From Arcobacteraceae bacterium (GTDB lineage: Bacteria; Campylobacterota; Campylobacteria; Campylobacterales; Arcobacteraceae): a stretch of 42,238 nt of DNA. The stretch lies in NCBI GenBank assembly GCA_028375605.1, contig JAONGR010000011.1, forward strand, positions 1 to 42,238, written 5' to 3'. This document shows positions 9,277 through 18,862 of the stretch, in pieces. Both the position numbers and the translations under genes were made by a program. The notes under the pieces were generated by a model, which saw only the letters and a program-made list of their open reading frames with translations, searched no databases and had not been told where the DNA came from. Position 1 is the first letter of the stretch; each line of letters opens with the position of its first letter.

Positions 9277-9344
9277 TATATATTCCTTGAGTGTAAAATT
9301 ATTTGGAAGTTTATCCAATATGTTCTTAAAATATTCTTTATATC

Positions 9345-9626
9345 TTAATCGTAAGTGTTGATATCAAAATATCTATGAGGTCTATTATCTGGTTTTGGTT
9401 TTAATTTATCATAACTTTCACTAATTTTACTGTATTTTTCTTTGGTATTATCCAAAAGCATTCCAGCGATAATTAAAATTACGAAGAAAAAAGTTAATAT
9501 ATAGACTATAATTTCTGATTGAATTGAAAGACCAAAATTATAATTTAAATAATTAACAATTTTACGTCTTTGCAAAAATGCTACAACTAGCACAATAAAA
9601 CTTACAGCAAATATTAACTCATTCAT
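9345..9626 (-). CDS. Hypothetical membrane protein, two predicted spans
   Basis: A 93-residue protein with hydrophobic segments at about 3-19 and 40-60 separated by a short loop with RRK at 20-23. This predicts both ends outside the cytoplasm or a hairpin with a periplasmic tail. The C-terminal 30 residues are charged and Pro-rich ([16 protein letters not shown]). No family was recognised. It lies two bases after the ABC-F gene and upstream of rpmB, so it may be cotranscribed with translation genes; no function is proposed. Confidence 0.7.
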   Translation of the reverse strand: MNELIFAVSFIVLVVAFLQRRKIVNYLNYNFGLSIQSEIIVYILTFFFVILIIAGMLLDNTKEKYSKISESYDKLKPKPDNRPHRYFDINTYD

Positions 9627-9628
9627 AT

Positions 9629-11218
9629 TTATCCTTCTTTAGATTCTAAAAACTCTTCGTATGTACCATCAAAATCAATGATTGTACCATCTTCTTGAAT
9701 TTCGATAATTCTGTTAGCGTATGCGTCAAGTAACTCCCTATCATGTGATACACAGATAACTGTACCTTCATAAGCTAATAGACCTTCTCCTAGTGCTATA
9801 ATAGCTTCAAGATCAAGGTGATTTGTAGGTTCATCTAAAAGTAAGAAATTTCTTTTTTCTAGCATGATTTTACTAAGCATCATTCTATGCTTTTCTCCAC
9901 CTGAACATTTAACTACTGATTTTTCTTGCTCTTCGCCATTAAATAGCATTCTACCTAAACAGTTTCTAATTTCTGCAATATCAGCATCTCTATCAAAATC
10001 TCTTAACCAGTCGTATAAAGTAATATCACCTCTAATTAAGTCTGTAGTGTTTTGTGGAAAATAACTAACATTTGCAGTTGCTCCCCATTTTATTTCACCT
10101 TGATCTGGTTTAACATTTTCCATTAACATCTCACAAAGAGTTGTTTTACCTGCACCATTGGGTCCAATTAAAGCAATTTTATCTTTTTTCTCTAACATTA
10201 AGTTAATATCTTTTAAAACTACTTCACCATCGTATGATTTTGAAATATTTTTGATCTCTAAAACTTCTTTAGAAATCCCTTTTTCTTGTTTAAACACAAT
10301 AGATGGGTCTCTTCTTGATGAAACTTCAATTGCAGAAATATCTAATTTATCAAGTTGTTTTTGTCTAGAAGTTGCTTGTTTTGCTTTAGAGGCATTAGCT
10401 GAAAATCGTCTAACGAATGCTTCAAGCTCTTCTTTTTCTTTCATTTTTTTATCTCTATCTACTGAAGCTTGTTTTGCTATAACTGTAGAAGCAATATACC
10501 AATCATCATAAGTACCAGAAAATTCTCTAATTTTTTTGAAGTCAACATCAAGGATATTTGTACAAACAGCATTTAAGAAGTGTCTATCATGAGAGATAAC
10601 TACCATTGTTCCATCATGGTGTTGTAACTGGTTTTCTAACCATGCAATTGTTGCCATATCAAGGTTATTTGTAGGCTCATCTAAAAATAGTACATCAGGT
10701 TTAGGGTATAGTACCTGTGCTAGTAAAACCTTAAATTTATTACCACCAGTAATTGTACTCATAAGTTCAGTGTGTGTCTCTGAAGCAAATCCTAAAGACT
10801 CTAGGATTTTAGTGATTTTTACATCATATTCATATGTAGGATCTTCTTCACAACAAATCATCTCTAGTTCACCTAGCTCTTCACCAATTGCATCTGTGTA
10901 CTCTTCTAGATATAAAACTTCTTTCCTTTTGATTGCATCAAAAAGTCTTTTATTTCCATAAAGTACTGCATCTGCTAAAGTAAAGTCTTCATAAGCAAAT
11001 TGATTTTGACTTAAAACTCCAACTTTTTTACCATTTTGTACTTGAACTTCACCATCTGTAATCTCTTCTGTTCCACTTAGCATATTAAGAAAAGTTGTTT
11101 TACCAGCACCATTAGCACCAATTAAACCGTATCTTTTCCCTGTATCTAATGAAAGATTGATATCTTGAAAGAGAACTCTCGAACCAAAAGTTTTTTTTAA
11201 ATTTACAATTTTAACCAT
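9629..11218 (-). CDS. ybiT: ABC-F ATPase, YbiT type
   Basis: A cytoplasmic protein with tandem ATP-binding domains and no membrane segment; ABC-F proteins act at the ribosomal E site. The first nucleotide-binding domain has GANGAGKTT (P loop) and LFLDEPTNNLD; the second has GPNGAGKTT, CSGGEKHR and LLLDEPTNHLD. The first signature is degenerate (TITGGN). Length 529 aa and the opening NLKKTFGSRVLFQDI and RYGLIGANGAGKTTF match E. coli YbiT best. The inter-domain linker, about 240-300, is highly charged. No antibiotic-resistance arm extension is evident, so a housekeeping translation role is likely. Confidence 0.9.
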   Translation of the reverse strand: MVKIVNLKKTFGSRVLFQDINLSLDTGKRYGLIGANGAGKTTFLNMLSGTEEITDGEVQVQNGKKVGVLSQNQFAYEDFTLADAVLYGNKRLFDAIKRKEVLYLEEYTDAIGEELGELEMICCEEDPTYEYDVKITKILESLGFASETHTELMSTITGGNKFKVLLAQVLYPKPDVLFLDEPTNNLDMATIAWLENQLQHHDGTMVVISHDRHFLNAVCTNILDVDFKKIREFSGTYDDWYIASTVIAKQASVDRDKKMKEKEELEAFVRRFSANASKAKQATSRQKQLDKLDISAIEVSSRRDPSIVFKQEKGISKEVLEIKNISKSYDGEVVLKDINLMLEKKDKIALIGPNGAGKTTLCEMLMENVKPDQGEIKWGATANVSYFPQNTTDLIRGDITLYDWLRDFDRDADIAEIRNCLGRMLFNGEEQEKSVVKCSGGEKHRMMLSKIMLEKRNFLLLDEPTNHLDLEAIIALGEGLLAYEGTVICVSHDRELLDAYANRIIEIQEDGTIIDFDGTYEEFLESKEG

Positions 11219-11286
11219 TAAGTATGTACCTTTTTTTTAATTTTTGTTATATCAGTTTTTCGCATTATATCTAAACTTTAATCAAA

Positions 11287-12099
11287 TTAGACAATTCTAG
11301 ATATTACCTCTCCAAATTTTACTTTTGTATTAATGATATTATCAAGTTCTACCATCTCTTTTTCCCAAAACATAAGTACAGTTGATCCCATTTCAAAATA
11401 TCCTAAACAATCACCTTTATTTATAGTTAAGTCTTCATATTCAAAAACTGTTGGATGACAAACACTTGTATTTGTCTTTATTCGAGGTTCACAATTAAAT
11501 ACCATTTTCCCTACATTCAATGCTCCAACAAAAACCATATAAAATAATTGGTTATTTGAAGTTACGCATTCCATGATTACTCTTTCATTTTCTACAAACA
11601 AACTTTCTTGTTTATTTAAGTATGTAAAATTTACAGGATAAAGTTTACCAGGTACATGAATAAGTTTTGTTACTTTGCAGTCAAAACTTGCATGGTATCT
11701 ATGATAATCTTTAGGACTAAGATAAAAGTTCATAAATGTACCATTTTTAAGTCTTTGAAGATTATCATAAATAATTTCTTGAGTCAATAACTCTTTTACA
11801 CTATAACTCATTCCTTTTATTTGGCAGGCAGTTTCATCTTGAATATTCCCTGATTCACTTACAAAACTATCAGCTGGACTTATAAAGTGTGATTCATTTG
11901 TATCAAGTTGACGGTCAATTTTTAATTCTCTTGTAAATAGTTTATTGAGTGTTTTATATGAACTTGCCTTTTCAAACTCTCTCATATCTAATCCTAGTAA
12001 ATTCACATATCCATTGTTGATAAAGTTTTGAATTGGTTTTGGAAACTCTTTTGTTGCAAATTTATGAAATATATTTGATATTTTATTTGTAATATGCAT
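11287..12099 (-). CDS. psd: Phosphatidylserine decarboxylase proenzyme
   Basis: Converts phosphatidylserine to phosphatidylethanolamine at the inner membrane. The proenzyme self-cleaves in a C-terminal xGST motif, creating the pyruvoyl group on the Ser. Here the motif is MGST in GYFEMGSTVLMFW; Leu, Val or Phe is more usual at the first position. The conserved SPKDYHRYH segment supplies a catalytic His, and FISPADS the upstream acid. At 270 aa it is a type I enzyme of ordinary size. MltA ends five bases upstream, so the two are probably one operon. Confidence 0.93.
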   Translation of the reverse strand: MHITNKISNIFHKFATKEFPKPIQNFINNGYVNLLGLDMREFEKASSYKTLNKLFTRELKIDRQLDTNESHFISPADSFVSESGNIQDETACQIKGMSYSVKELLTQEIIYDNLQRLKNGTFMNFYLSPKDYHRYHASFDCKVTKLIHVPGKLYPVNFTYLNKQESLFVENERVIMECVTSNNQLFYMVFVGALNVGKMVFNCEPRIKTNTSVCHPTVFEYEDLTINKGDCLGYFEMGSTVLMFWEKEMVELDNIINTKVKFGEVISRIV

Positions 12100-12104
12100 T
12101 TAAT

Positions 12105-13241
12105 TTAGTCCTTTTTTTCGATTTTATTATTTGGAAGAAAAACAAAAAGTTCTCCTTCTTGTTTCATTTTACCTGCAAGTTCTCTAGCTTTTGATCCATT
12201 TCCAAAAAAGAAATCAGCTCTAATTTTACCTTTTATTGCTCCGCCCGTATCTGCTGCAATCATTAATCGATTGATTGGTTCTTCTGTTATTGGATTTGTT
12301 GTATTTATAAATACAGGAAATCCAAGTGGAATATTCTTTCTATCAACTGCTAAGTTTCTATTTGCAGTTAACTCTGTACCTAAACTTCCTGTTGCAGTTT
12401 TTTCACTTTGTCTAAAAAATACATAACTTTGATTTAGATTTAAAATTCCATCGGCTTTTTCTGGATTTTGAACTAACCATTCTCTAATAGTTTGCAAAGA
12501 TATATCTTTTTTTTCTATAACACCTATCTCTATTAATTTTCTTCCTATTGCATAGTAAGGATGACCATTTTGACCACCATATCCAATATTTATATATTCG
12601 CCATCTGGTAGTTCTACTTTACCACTACCTTGAATTTGTAAAAAAAATAGATCGATTTTATTATCTACAAAACATATTGGTTTTAAGTTTTGTGCTGTTT
12701 TATAGTCGAGAGCTTCAATCTCCTCTCTTGTCTCATAAGGTACAACCGTATTACCTTTTAACTTACCTCTTAATCTATAGTTGGACAAAGATGGATATGC
12801 TTTGGATAACTGAATAGTTAATAAATCTTTTGGTACAGAATACACTGGATATTTATATCTATTTGTTTGTGTATAACTCCCTTGAAGTAAAGGTTCATAG
12901 TATCCTGTAATTAAACCCTCTTTACCCTCTTCATCAGATACTATCTGATAAGCTGTAAAATGTTGTAAAAAGAACTCTTTAGCATCTCTTAAAATATCAT
13001 CTTCTTGTGCTTTTAAACATACTTCTTTTAAATTGGGATTTTTTTGCGATGCTTGGCAATCTTTAATAAAAACTTTTAATGCTTTAGTGAGATTGTCATT
13101 TTCAAAACCTTGAAGGTTTTGCATCTCTACTTTTTGAAAATTTGCTTTTGAGATAGTTTCAATGTGTTCTATTTTTTGAGAACAACCAGTGAATAGTACA
13201 AATAAGACAAAAAGTAATGTTATTATTTTTAGAAGAGACAT
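12105..13241 (-). CDS. mltA: Membrane-bound lytic murein transglycosylase A
   Basis: Cleaves peptidoglycan glycan strands with formation of 1,6-anhydro ends. A lipoprotein signal ends at LFTGC (Cys19), indicating outer-membrane anchoring. GLITGYYEPLLQGS marks the MltA domain, and a 3D domain near the C-terminus contains MIAADTGGAIKG, with the catalytic Asp, and RADFFFGNG. Length of 378 aa is typical. The start codon overlaps the stop of the preceding small gene (TAATG), implying coupling. Two further peptidoglycan hydrolases (rlpA and a soluble transglycosylase) lie in this window. Confidence 0.93.
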   Translation of the reverse strand: MSLLKIITLLFVLFVLFTGCSQKIEHIETISKANFQKVEMQNLQGFENDNLTKALKVFIKDCQASQKNPNLKEVCLKAQEDDILRDAKEFFLQHFTAYQIVSDEEGKEGLITGYYEPLLQGSYTQTNRYKYPVYSVPKDLLTIQLSKAYPSLSNYRLRGKLKGNTVVPYETREEIEALDYKTAQNLKPICFVDNKIDLFFLQIQGSGKVELPDGEYINIGYGGQNGHPYYAIGRKLIEIGVIEKKDISLQTIREWLVQNPEKADGILNLNQSYVFFRQSEKTATGSLGTELTANRNLAVDRKNIPLGFPVFINTTNPITEEPINRLMIAADTGGAIKGKIRADFFFGNGSKARELAGKMKQEGELFVFLPNNKIEKKD

Positions 13242-13501
13242 TACAGTATAAGTTCTTTTTTTATTTTTTCTTGGTTCAATTTTACTATTGTTTGTTTTTT
13301 AATGGCTTCAAATCTTTCAGCATCACATTGTAATTCTTTTTGTATTGTTGCTTCGTCTGTATTTGAAATTTTTAGTTTGAAGTATTTGAACTCTTTTTTA
13401 GTAAGTTTTCTTTTTAAAACTTCAGCTAATTGTTCTTCATCTTTTAAAGTACCTACTAGTTTTTTTATATCTTTATTTAATTCTTGTGTAAAATTATCCA
13501 T
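13241..13501 (-). CDS. Small protein resembling sigma factor region 4 (HTH)
   Basis: An 86-residue helical, charged protein. From about residue 29, KRKLTKKEFKYFKLKI, a break, then QKELQCDAERFEAIKKQ, follows the pattern of sigma-70 region 4 (L-T-xx-E-xx-hhxL ... hxxxLxhxxxRhxxIxxxh). This hints at a helix-turn-helix, but the similarity is by eye and weak. It sits between surE (overlap eight bases) and mltA (overlap one base), so it is cotranscribed with them. It could equally be a small structural protein without DNA binding. Confidence 0.65.
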   Translation of the reverse strand: MDNFTQELNKDIKKLVGTLKDEEQLAEVLKRKLTKKEFKYFKLKISNTDEATIQKELQCDAERFEAIKKQTIVKLNQEKIKKELIL

Positions 13502-14291
13502 TTTGTATCCATCCTTTTAATGTATCTATATCGTTATAACTTGTCATATCTAATTGTATTGGTGTTATTGAAACAAAGTTATCTTTAACTGCTTCAAAAT
13601 CACACCCTTTTTCTTCATCATTTTGCCAAAGAAGAGGGTGTAAACCTATCCAGTAAAACTCTTCACCTCTAGGATTTCTATGCATATGTGAATCATTTCC
13701 ATATTCTCTATATCCTGCTTTTGTGATTTTTAAACCTTTACACTCATTTATACTACATGGAGGTATATTGATATTTAAAAGTTTTCTATCTCCTAAAGGA
13801 AAGTCATCCTCTAGTATTTTTTTAGCTAAATCATGAATAGTTTTCATGGCTAGTTCATATTCCCATGCGTTTTTGTTTGCATTATTCAGGTCATTAAAAA
13901 CTTGACTAATAGCAATTCCTGGAACGCCTTGAAGTACCGCTTCGCTTGCACCTGCTACTGTACCACTATATGTGATATCTTCACCCATATTTGAACCAAC
14001 ATTTATTCCAGATATTACTAAGTCTGGTTTATTGTCATCATCAAAAAGATTGTTTAGTCCTATAAATACACAATCTGTTGGTGTACCATCATCCATTTTA
14101 TAAAAATCATCATCAACACTTACAAGTCGCATAGGACGAGTCAGTGTCATACTGTGTGCAGATGCTGACTTTTCAGTAGCTGGTGCAACAATAGTTAATT
14201 GTGCTAATGGACGAAGAGCCTCGATAAGTTTTTCTAAACCTTTAGCATCCCAACCATCATCATTTGTTAAAAAGATTCTTTTTTGTTTCAT
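13494..14291 (-). CDS. surE: 5'/3'-nucleotidase SurE
   Basis: A metal-dependent nucleoside monophosphatase linked to stationary-phase survival. The acidic metal site is FLTNDDGWDAKG (Asp11, Asp12), with SASAHSMT providing the phosphate-binding Ser, and SGINVGSNMGEDITYSGTVA as the second family block. Length (265 aa) is normal. The 5' end overlaps the FAD protein gene by four bases (ATGA-type overlap) and the 3' end overlaps the small HTH-like gene. In many bacteria surE is with pcm and nlpD; here it is with mltA instead. Confidence 0.96.
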   Translation of the reverse strand: MKQKRIFLTNDDGWDAKGLEKLIEALRPLAQLTIVAPATEKSASAHSMTLTRPMRLVSVDDDFYKMDDGTPTDCVFIGLNNLFDDDNKPDLVISGINVGSNMGEDITYSGTVAGASEAVLQGVPGIAISQVFNDLNNANKNAWEYELAMKTIHDLAKKILEDDFPLGDRKLLNINIPPCSINECKGLKITKAGYREYGNDSHMHRNPRGEEFYWIGLHPLLWQNDEEKGCDFEAVKDNFVSITPIQLDMTSYNDIDTLKGWIQNG

Positions 14292-14890
14292 ATTTTTTTA
14301 TCTTTTATCACATCATGCGCTACTGCAGATTTGCCAGTCCATAATTTAAATATTTCACAAGCAACTTTTGCACCTTCTCCATTTGCAATAGCAAACATAG
14401 TTTTAGCACCACTTGCAAGACCCGCTACATATAAATTCGTACCGATTTTATTGTTGTTATTTTCTAACGCAATTTTACCTGGTTTCATAACATCATTATG
14501 GATGATAGTATTGGTCAAAGTAGATTCGATTTCAAACTTATGCATACCTGTAGCAATTACTACAATCTCAGCTTCTAGTGTTTTATTTTCAGTTGTAACT
14601 GTAAAGTTCTCACCGTTTTTTTCTAGTTTTACTACAGTGTCATTTTTCGTTTCACAAGATTTGAAGTTAGACAGTTGTGTTTGCATATTTTTATACAGTT
14701 CATCTCCCCCTATACCAAAAGGTACACCAGCCAAGTTAAAGAAACTGGCATTTAAAATATCACTTTTACCATTGTCTATCATAAGGTATTTTTTATTTTT
14801 AGCCCACTCTTGAGTGTTTTCTACTGATGCTAGAGTTAAGGCACAACCATATCCTGCTGCTCCACCTCCAATAATTATTACGTCGTACAT
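14288..14890 (-). CDS. Short FAD-dependent oxidoreductase, thioredoxin reductase-like fold
   Basis: A 200-residue flavoprotein. The N-terminal VIIIGGGAAGYGCA is a good FAD-binding GxGxxG Rossmann motif, and NLYVAGLASGAKTMFAIANGEGA near the C-terminus resembles the second FAD-contacting motif of thioredoxin reductase-type proteins. VVIATGM is the intermediate ATG motif. The NAD(P)H domain that would normally be inserted is missing, as is any CxxC redox pair, so it is not thioredoxin reductase. The substrate is unknown. It is the first gene of the surE-mltA-psd run; its start follows an AT-rich gap holding its promoter. Confidence 0.75.
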   Translation of the reverse strand: MYDVIIIGGGAAGYGCALTLASVENTQEWAKNKKYLMIDNGKSDILNASFFNLAGVPFGIGGDELYKNMQTQLSNFKSCETKNDTVVKLEKNGENFTVTTENKTLEAEIVVIATGMHKFEIESTLTNTIIHNDVMKPGKIALENNNNKIGTNLYVAGLASGAKTMFAIANGEGAKVACEIFKLWTGKSAVAHDVIKDKKI

Positions 14891-15050
14891 TAATCGTCCT
14901 ATATTCTTACATTTTATATATATTATAGCTATTTTTTACTTACATATTTGAGATAGTGATATATATGAGTGGAGATTATGAGTATTTTTTCTTTAGATAA
15001 GATAGATTTAACTATTTTAGAGAACTTTTGAATATCAATCTTTCTGAATT

Positions 15051-15097
15051 TAGATGAGAATATAAAAAGAAGTTATTCTTTAATATATTCTCATCTA
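15051..15097. repeat. Long inverted repeat downstream of the outer-membrane-like gene
   Basis: The arms TAGATGAGAATATA (15051-15064) and TATATTCTCATCTA (15084-15097) are perfectly complementary over 14 bases. The 19-base loop contains a nested AAAGAA/TTCTTT stem, making one long hairpin. There is no clean T-tract on either side, so it may be a 3' stabiliser or processing site for the leftward gene that ends at 15113 rather than a standard terminator. The rest of the 222-base gap (14891-15112) shows only AT-rich sequence and a promoter-like stretch for the FAD gene. Confidence 0.7.
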
Positions 15098-15112
15098 TAA
15101 TAATAAAAAGAT

Positions 15113-16327
15113 TTATGATGATGGAAAAGCTAGAGTTATTATTTTAGTTTCACTTTTACTGCCATCTTTATCAGTTACAAAATAAGTAATTTTTGCAGGT
15201 AGATTTGCACTTAGTACATTATCAACATTAACTGTAAAGGTAACTCCAGAAATATTATTTACAACTAATTGATCTGTTTTAGATACAATAGTTAAAGAAA
15301 GTTGAGAATCAGCATCTTTATCATCTGAAACATAAGAACTTAAATTGACATTAAGAGTATCAGTAAACGTTGCATCAGATGCTTTTGGCGTAGTGTTAGT
15401 TGTATCATCTGAGTTAGTTGTATCATCTGAGTTAGTTGTATCATCTGAGTTAGTTGTATCAGCAGTTACACCATCAGTACTTTGAATACTCATATTTGCA
15501 TTAAAAGTAATATTTTCAAATCTATGAAGCTCTGAAAGATTAGATTTTATATTTGTAGGCGCTTTATATGTGTTTATATCAAGTATGTCTGAAAAAGCTA
15601 TTTTTAATCCTGCATTAACTTGATGAGTATCTTGTGAAGTATTATCAAGATATTCTATAAACACATAAGAGTATTGTGCAGAATAAGTATTTAAAGTATT
15701 ACTGTTTTCATGTTGGTATTGATATCCTATTTTTGAATTATTTGTAGGATAATAATCAACACCTAAACCATAAGAAGTTTCATTTCCTTGAAATTCATAG
15801 TCTACTGTTCCTATATTTAAAGTATTATCAATAGTTCCTATATCAGTTTCCCATCTTTTTGCTATTTCACCATAAACAAGATAAGTTCTTTCATCCTTAA
15901 TTTCATAGTTACCAAATGATTCACCATTAAGCTTAGTATAACTAGCACCCAACTCTAGATATATATCATCTCTAATCATGTATCCTAATGCTGAAGCAGC
16001 TGAATATTGGCTAACTTTTGCACTATCATTTTCAGAAGAATACATTCTTTGTAAAAGATAATTTGCGCCAACTTTTACATAAAATTTTCCATCCATAGGA
16101 TTAAACTTTAAAACAGTACCAGTTTTTAAAAAATCAGAAGTTTTTTCTAGTTTTACTTTGATTTTTTCACTATCATACATCATACCTAAACCATTAGAAG
16201 CACTTTGATTTTTGTCTGTTTTTGCATTTATACCGTAAAAGTTTATTGTACTTTCTTTATTTGTGCTTGCATATGCACTTGAAATTAATGTAGTTGCAAC
16301 TATGCTACTTAGTAATATTTTTTTCAC
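15113..16327 (-). CDS. Putative outer-membrane beta-barrel protein with repeat linker and C-terminal Ig/cadherin-like domain
   Basis: A secreted 404-residue protein I cannot name. A signal peptide (cleavage near AYA, residue 20) is followed by about 240 residues with alternating hydrophobic/polar strands rich in Tyr and Gly, for example FYVKVGANYLLQRMY and YLELGASYTKL, suggesting a barrel or autotransporter-like surface structure. Three and a half TTNSDD hexapeptides (about 290-311) then link to a 90-residue domain (TDTLNVNLSSYVSDDKDADS) that resembles cadherin-like/Ig-like adhesion modules. The start is GTG with AAGGT upstream. An ordered 11-bp repeat array lies 42 bases before it. Confidence 0.7.
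   Translation of the reverse strand: MKKILLSSIVATTLISSAYASTNKESTINFYGINAKTDKNQSASNGLGMMYDSEKIKVKLEKTSDFLKTGTVLKFNPMDGKFYVKVGANYLLQRMYSSENDSAKVSQYSAASALGYMIRDDIYLELGASYTKLNGESFGNYEIKDERTYLVYGEIAKRWETDIGTIDNTLNIGTVDYEFQGNETSYGLGVDYYPTNNSKIGYQYQHENSNTLNTYSAQYSYVFIEYLDNTSQDTHQVNAGLKIAFSDILDINTYKAPTNIKSNLSELHRFENITFNANMSIQSTDGVTADTTNSDDTTNSDDTTNSDDTTNTTPKASDATFTDTLNVNLSSYVSDDKDADSQLSLTIVSKTDQLVVNNISGVTFTVNVDNVLSANLPAKITYFVTDKDGSKSETKIITLAFPSS
15395..15460. repeat. Tandem 18-bp repeat, 3.7 copies, in coding sequence
   Basis: The unit GTTAGTTGTATCATCTGA occurs at 15395, 15413 and 15431 without a mismatch, followed by 12 bases of a fourth copy. On the minus strand it encodes TTNSDD repeats, forming a hydrophilic linker. 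The unit is a multiple of three, so copy-number change keeps the reading frame. The perfect identity of copies suggests recent expansion. Confidence 0.95.
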
Positions 16328-16368
16328 TATTTGACCTTTTTTAATAATTTAAAGAAGAATAACAAATA

Positions 16369-16412
16369 GATGTCAGAAAGATGTTAGAAAAATGTCCGAA
16401 AGATGTAAGAAA
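16369..16412. promoter_or_regulatory. Four tandem 11-bp direct repeats, putative response-regulator operator
   Basis: Four contiguous 11-mers fit GATGTnnGAAA: GATGTCAGAAA, GATGTTAGAAA, AATGTCCGAAA and GATGTAAGAAA. Read on the minus strand, towards the gene at 16327, each is TTTCnnACATC. An 11-base period places every copy on the same DNA face, as in OmpR/PhoB-family sites, where a 7-base element repeats with 4-base spacers. The array ends about 42 bases before the GTG start, where it would replace a -35 element. The protein that binds is unknown. Confidence 0.7.
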
Positions 16413-16437
16413 GTGAGATTACATCTTATTTTATATG

Positions 16438-18438
<2,001 letters not shown>

Positions 18439-18511
18439 TTAGCAAATGATTGATTTGGTTTGGATTTATAAATAGAATTCATTTTTTAATAAATTCTTAA
18501 GAAAACAAGAG

Positions 18512-18517
18512 TATAAT
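18512..18517 (+). promoter_or_regulatory. -10 element of the small-peptide transcription unit
   Basis: A perfect TATAAT is preceded by a T/A-rich stretch and no recognisable -35 hexamer, the usual form of vegetative promoters in this phylum. Transcription would start about 18524, giving an untranslated leader of about 200 bases before the 44-codon gene. The start site is inferred from spacing. Confidence 0.6.
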
Positions 18518-18524
18518 TTTAATA

Positions 18525-18712
18525 GGAATTGGAACAGTCTAAATTATTTTAGGATTCCAAAGAACCGGTCAATAATTGACGGATTCAACTTTATCTAGAA
18601 TTGGATTTGATTTATCAAACAACCATTCTCTTCTTAAGTGAATACCCTGACATTATTATCAGATTAAGACAATATACCCTTGAAGGGTTTAACACTTAAC
18701 CAATGATAATAT
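18525..18712 (+). promoter_or_regulatory. Structured 5' leader of the 44-codon gene
   Basis: Several stems can be seen: GGAAT/ATTCC enclosing CTAAA/TTTAG (18525-18558); GTCAA/TTGAC (18568-18580), flanked by CC/GG; TTTGA/TCAAA (18606-18619); ACCCT/AGGGT (18676-18688). TTAAGTG (18634-18640) matches CACTTAA (18693-18699), and an upstream ACCCT (18644-18648) competes for the same AGGGT. TTATTATCA (18653-18661) can pair over eight bases with TGATAATA (18704-18711), directly before the ribosome site. Alternative folds could therefore control translation. No known riboswitch class was recognised. Confidence 0.5.
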
Positions 18713-18722
18713 GGAGGACTTC

Positions 18723-18857
18723 ATGAAATCAAAAATTTTTAATTTTATAAATAATATTTACGATTTTACGAAAGTAGTAGACAGAATTATGAAAATAATA
18801 TCTTCTGAAACTTTTGAAAAATTAATTGGATTTATTCAGAATTTACCAACAAACTAA
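18723..18857 (+). CDS. 44-residue amphipathic peptide, candidate type I toxin
   Basis: A short gene with a strong GGAGG at 18713-18717, five bases before ATG. The peptide begins MKSKIFNFINNIYDFTKVV and continues DRIMKIISSETFEKLIGFI; Ile and Phe recur every three to four residues among Lys, Asp and Glu, which predicts an amphipathic, membrane-active helix rather than a typical transmembrane span. It has its own promoter, a long structured leader and a terminator 12 bases after the stop. It has no similarity that I recognise. A toxin role is inferred from architecture; a secreted peptide or small regulator is also possible. A seven-codon upstream frame (ATG 18703) overlaps its start. Confidence 0.65.
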   Translation: MKSKIFNFINNIYDFTKVVDRIMKIISSETFEKLIGFIQNLPTN

Positions 18858-18862
18858 TACTC

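Noticed and set aside
10158..10511. 117-codon open frame antisense to the ABC-F gene
   Set aside because: A shadow of the ybiT-type coding sequence with biased composition and no supporting context.
14283..14813. 176-codon open frame antisense to the FAD protein
   Set aside because: The opposite strand has clear FAD-binding motifs and overlaps with surE in the expected way; the antisense frame is low-complexity Ser/Phe-rich.
14978..15031. A 17-codon frame (MSIFSLDKIDLTILENF) with GGAG upstream
   Set aside because: The ribosome site is good but the frame is very short, has no terminator directly after and no promoter; downstream frames do not continue it, so it looks like chance or a relic too small to call.
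16369..16412. CRISPR-like tandem array
   Set aside because: The repeats are 11 bases and contiguous without spacers, so they are an operator-like array, not CRISPR.
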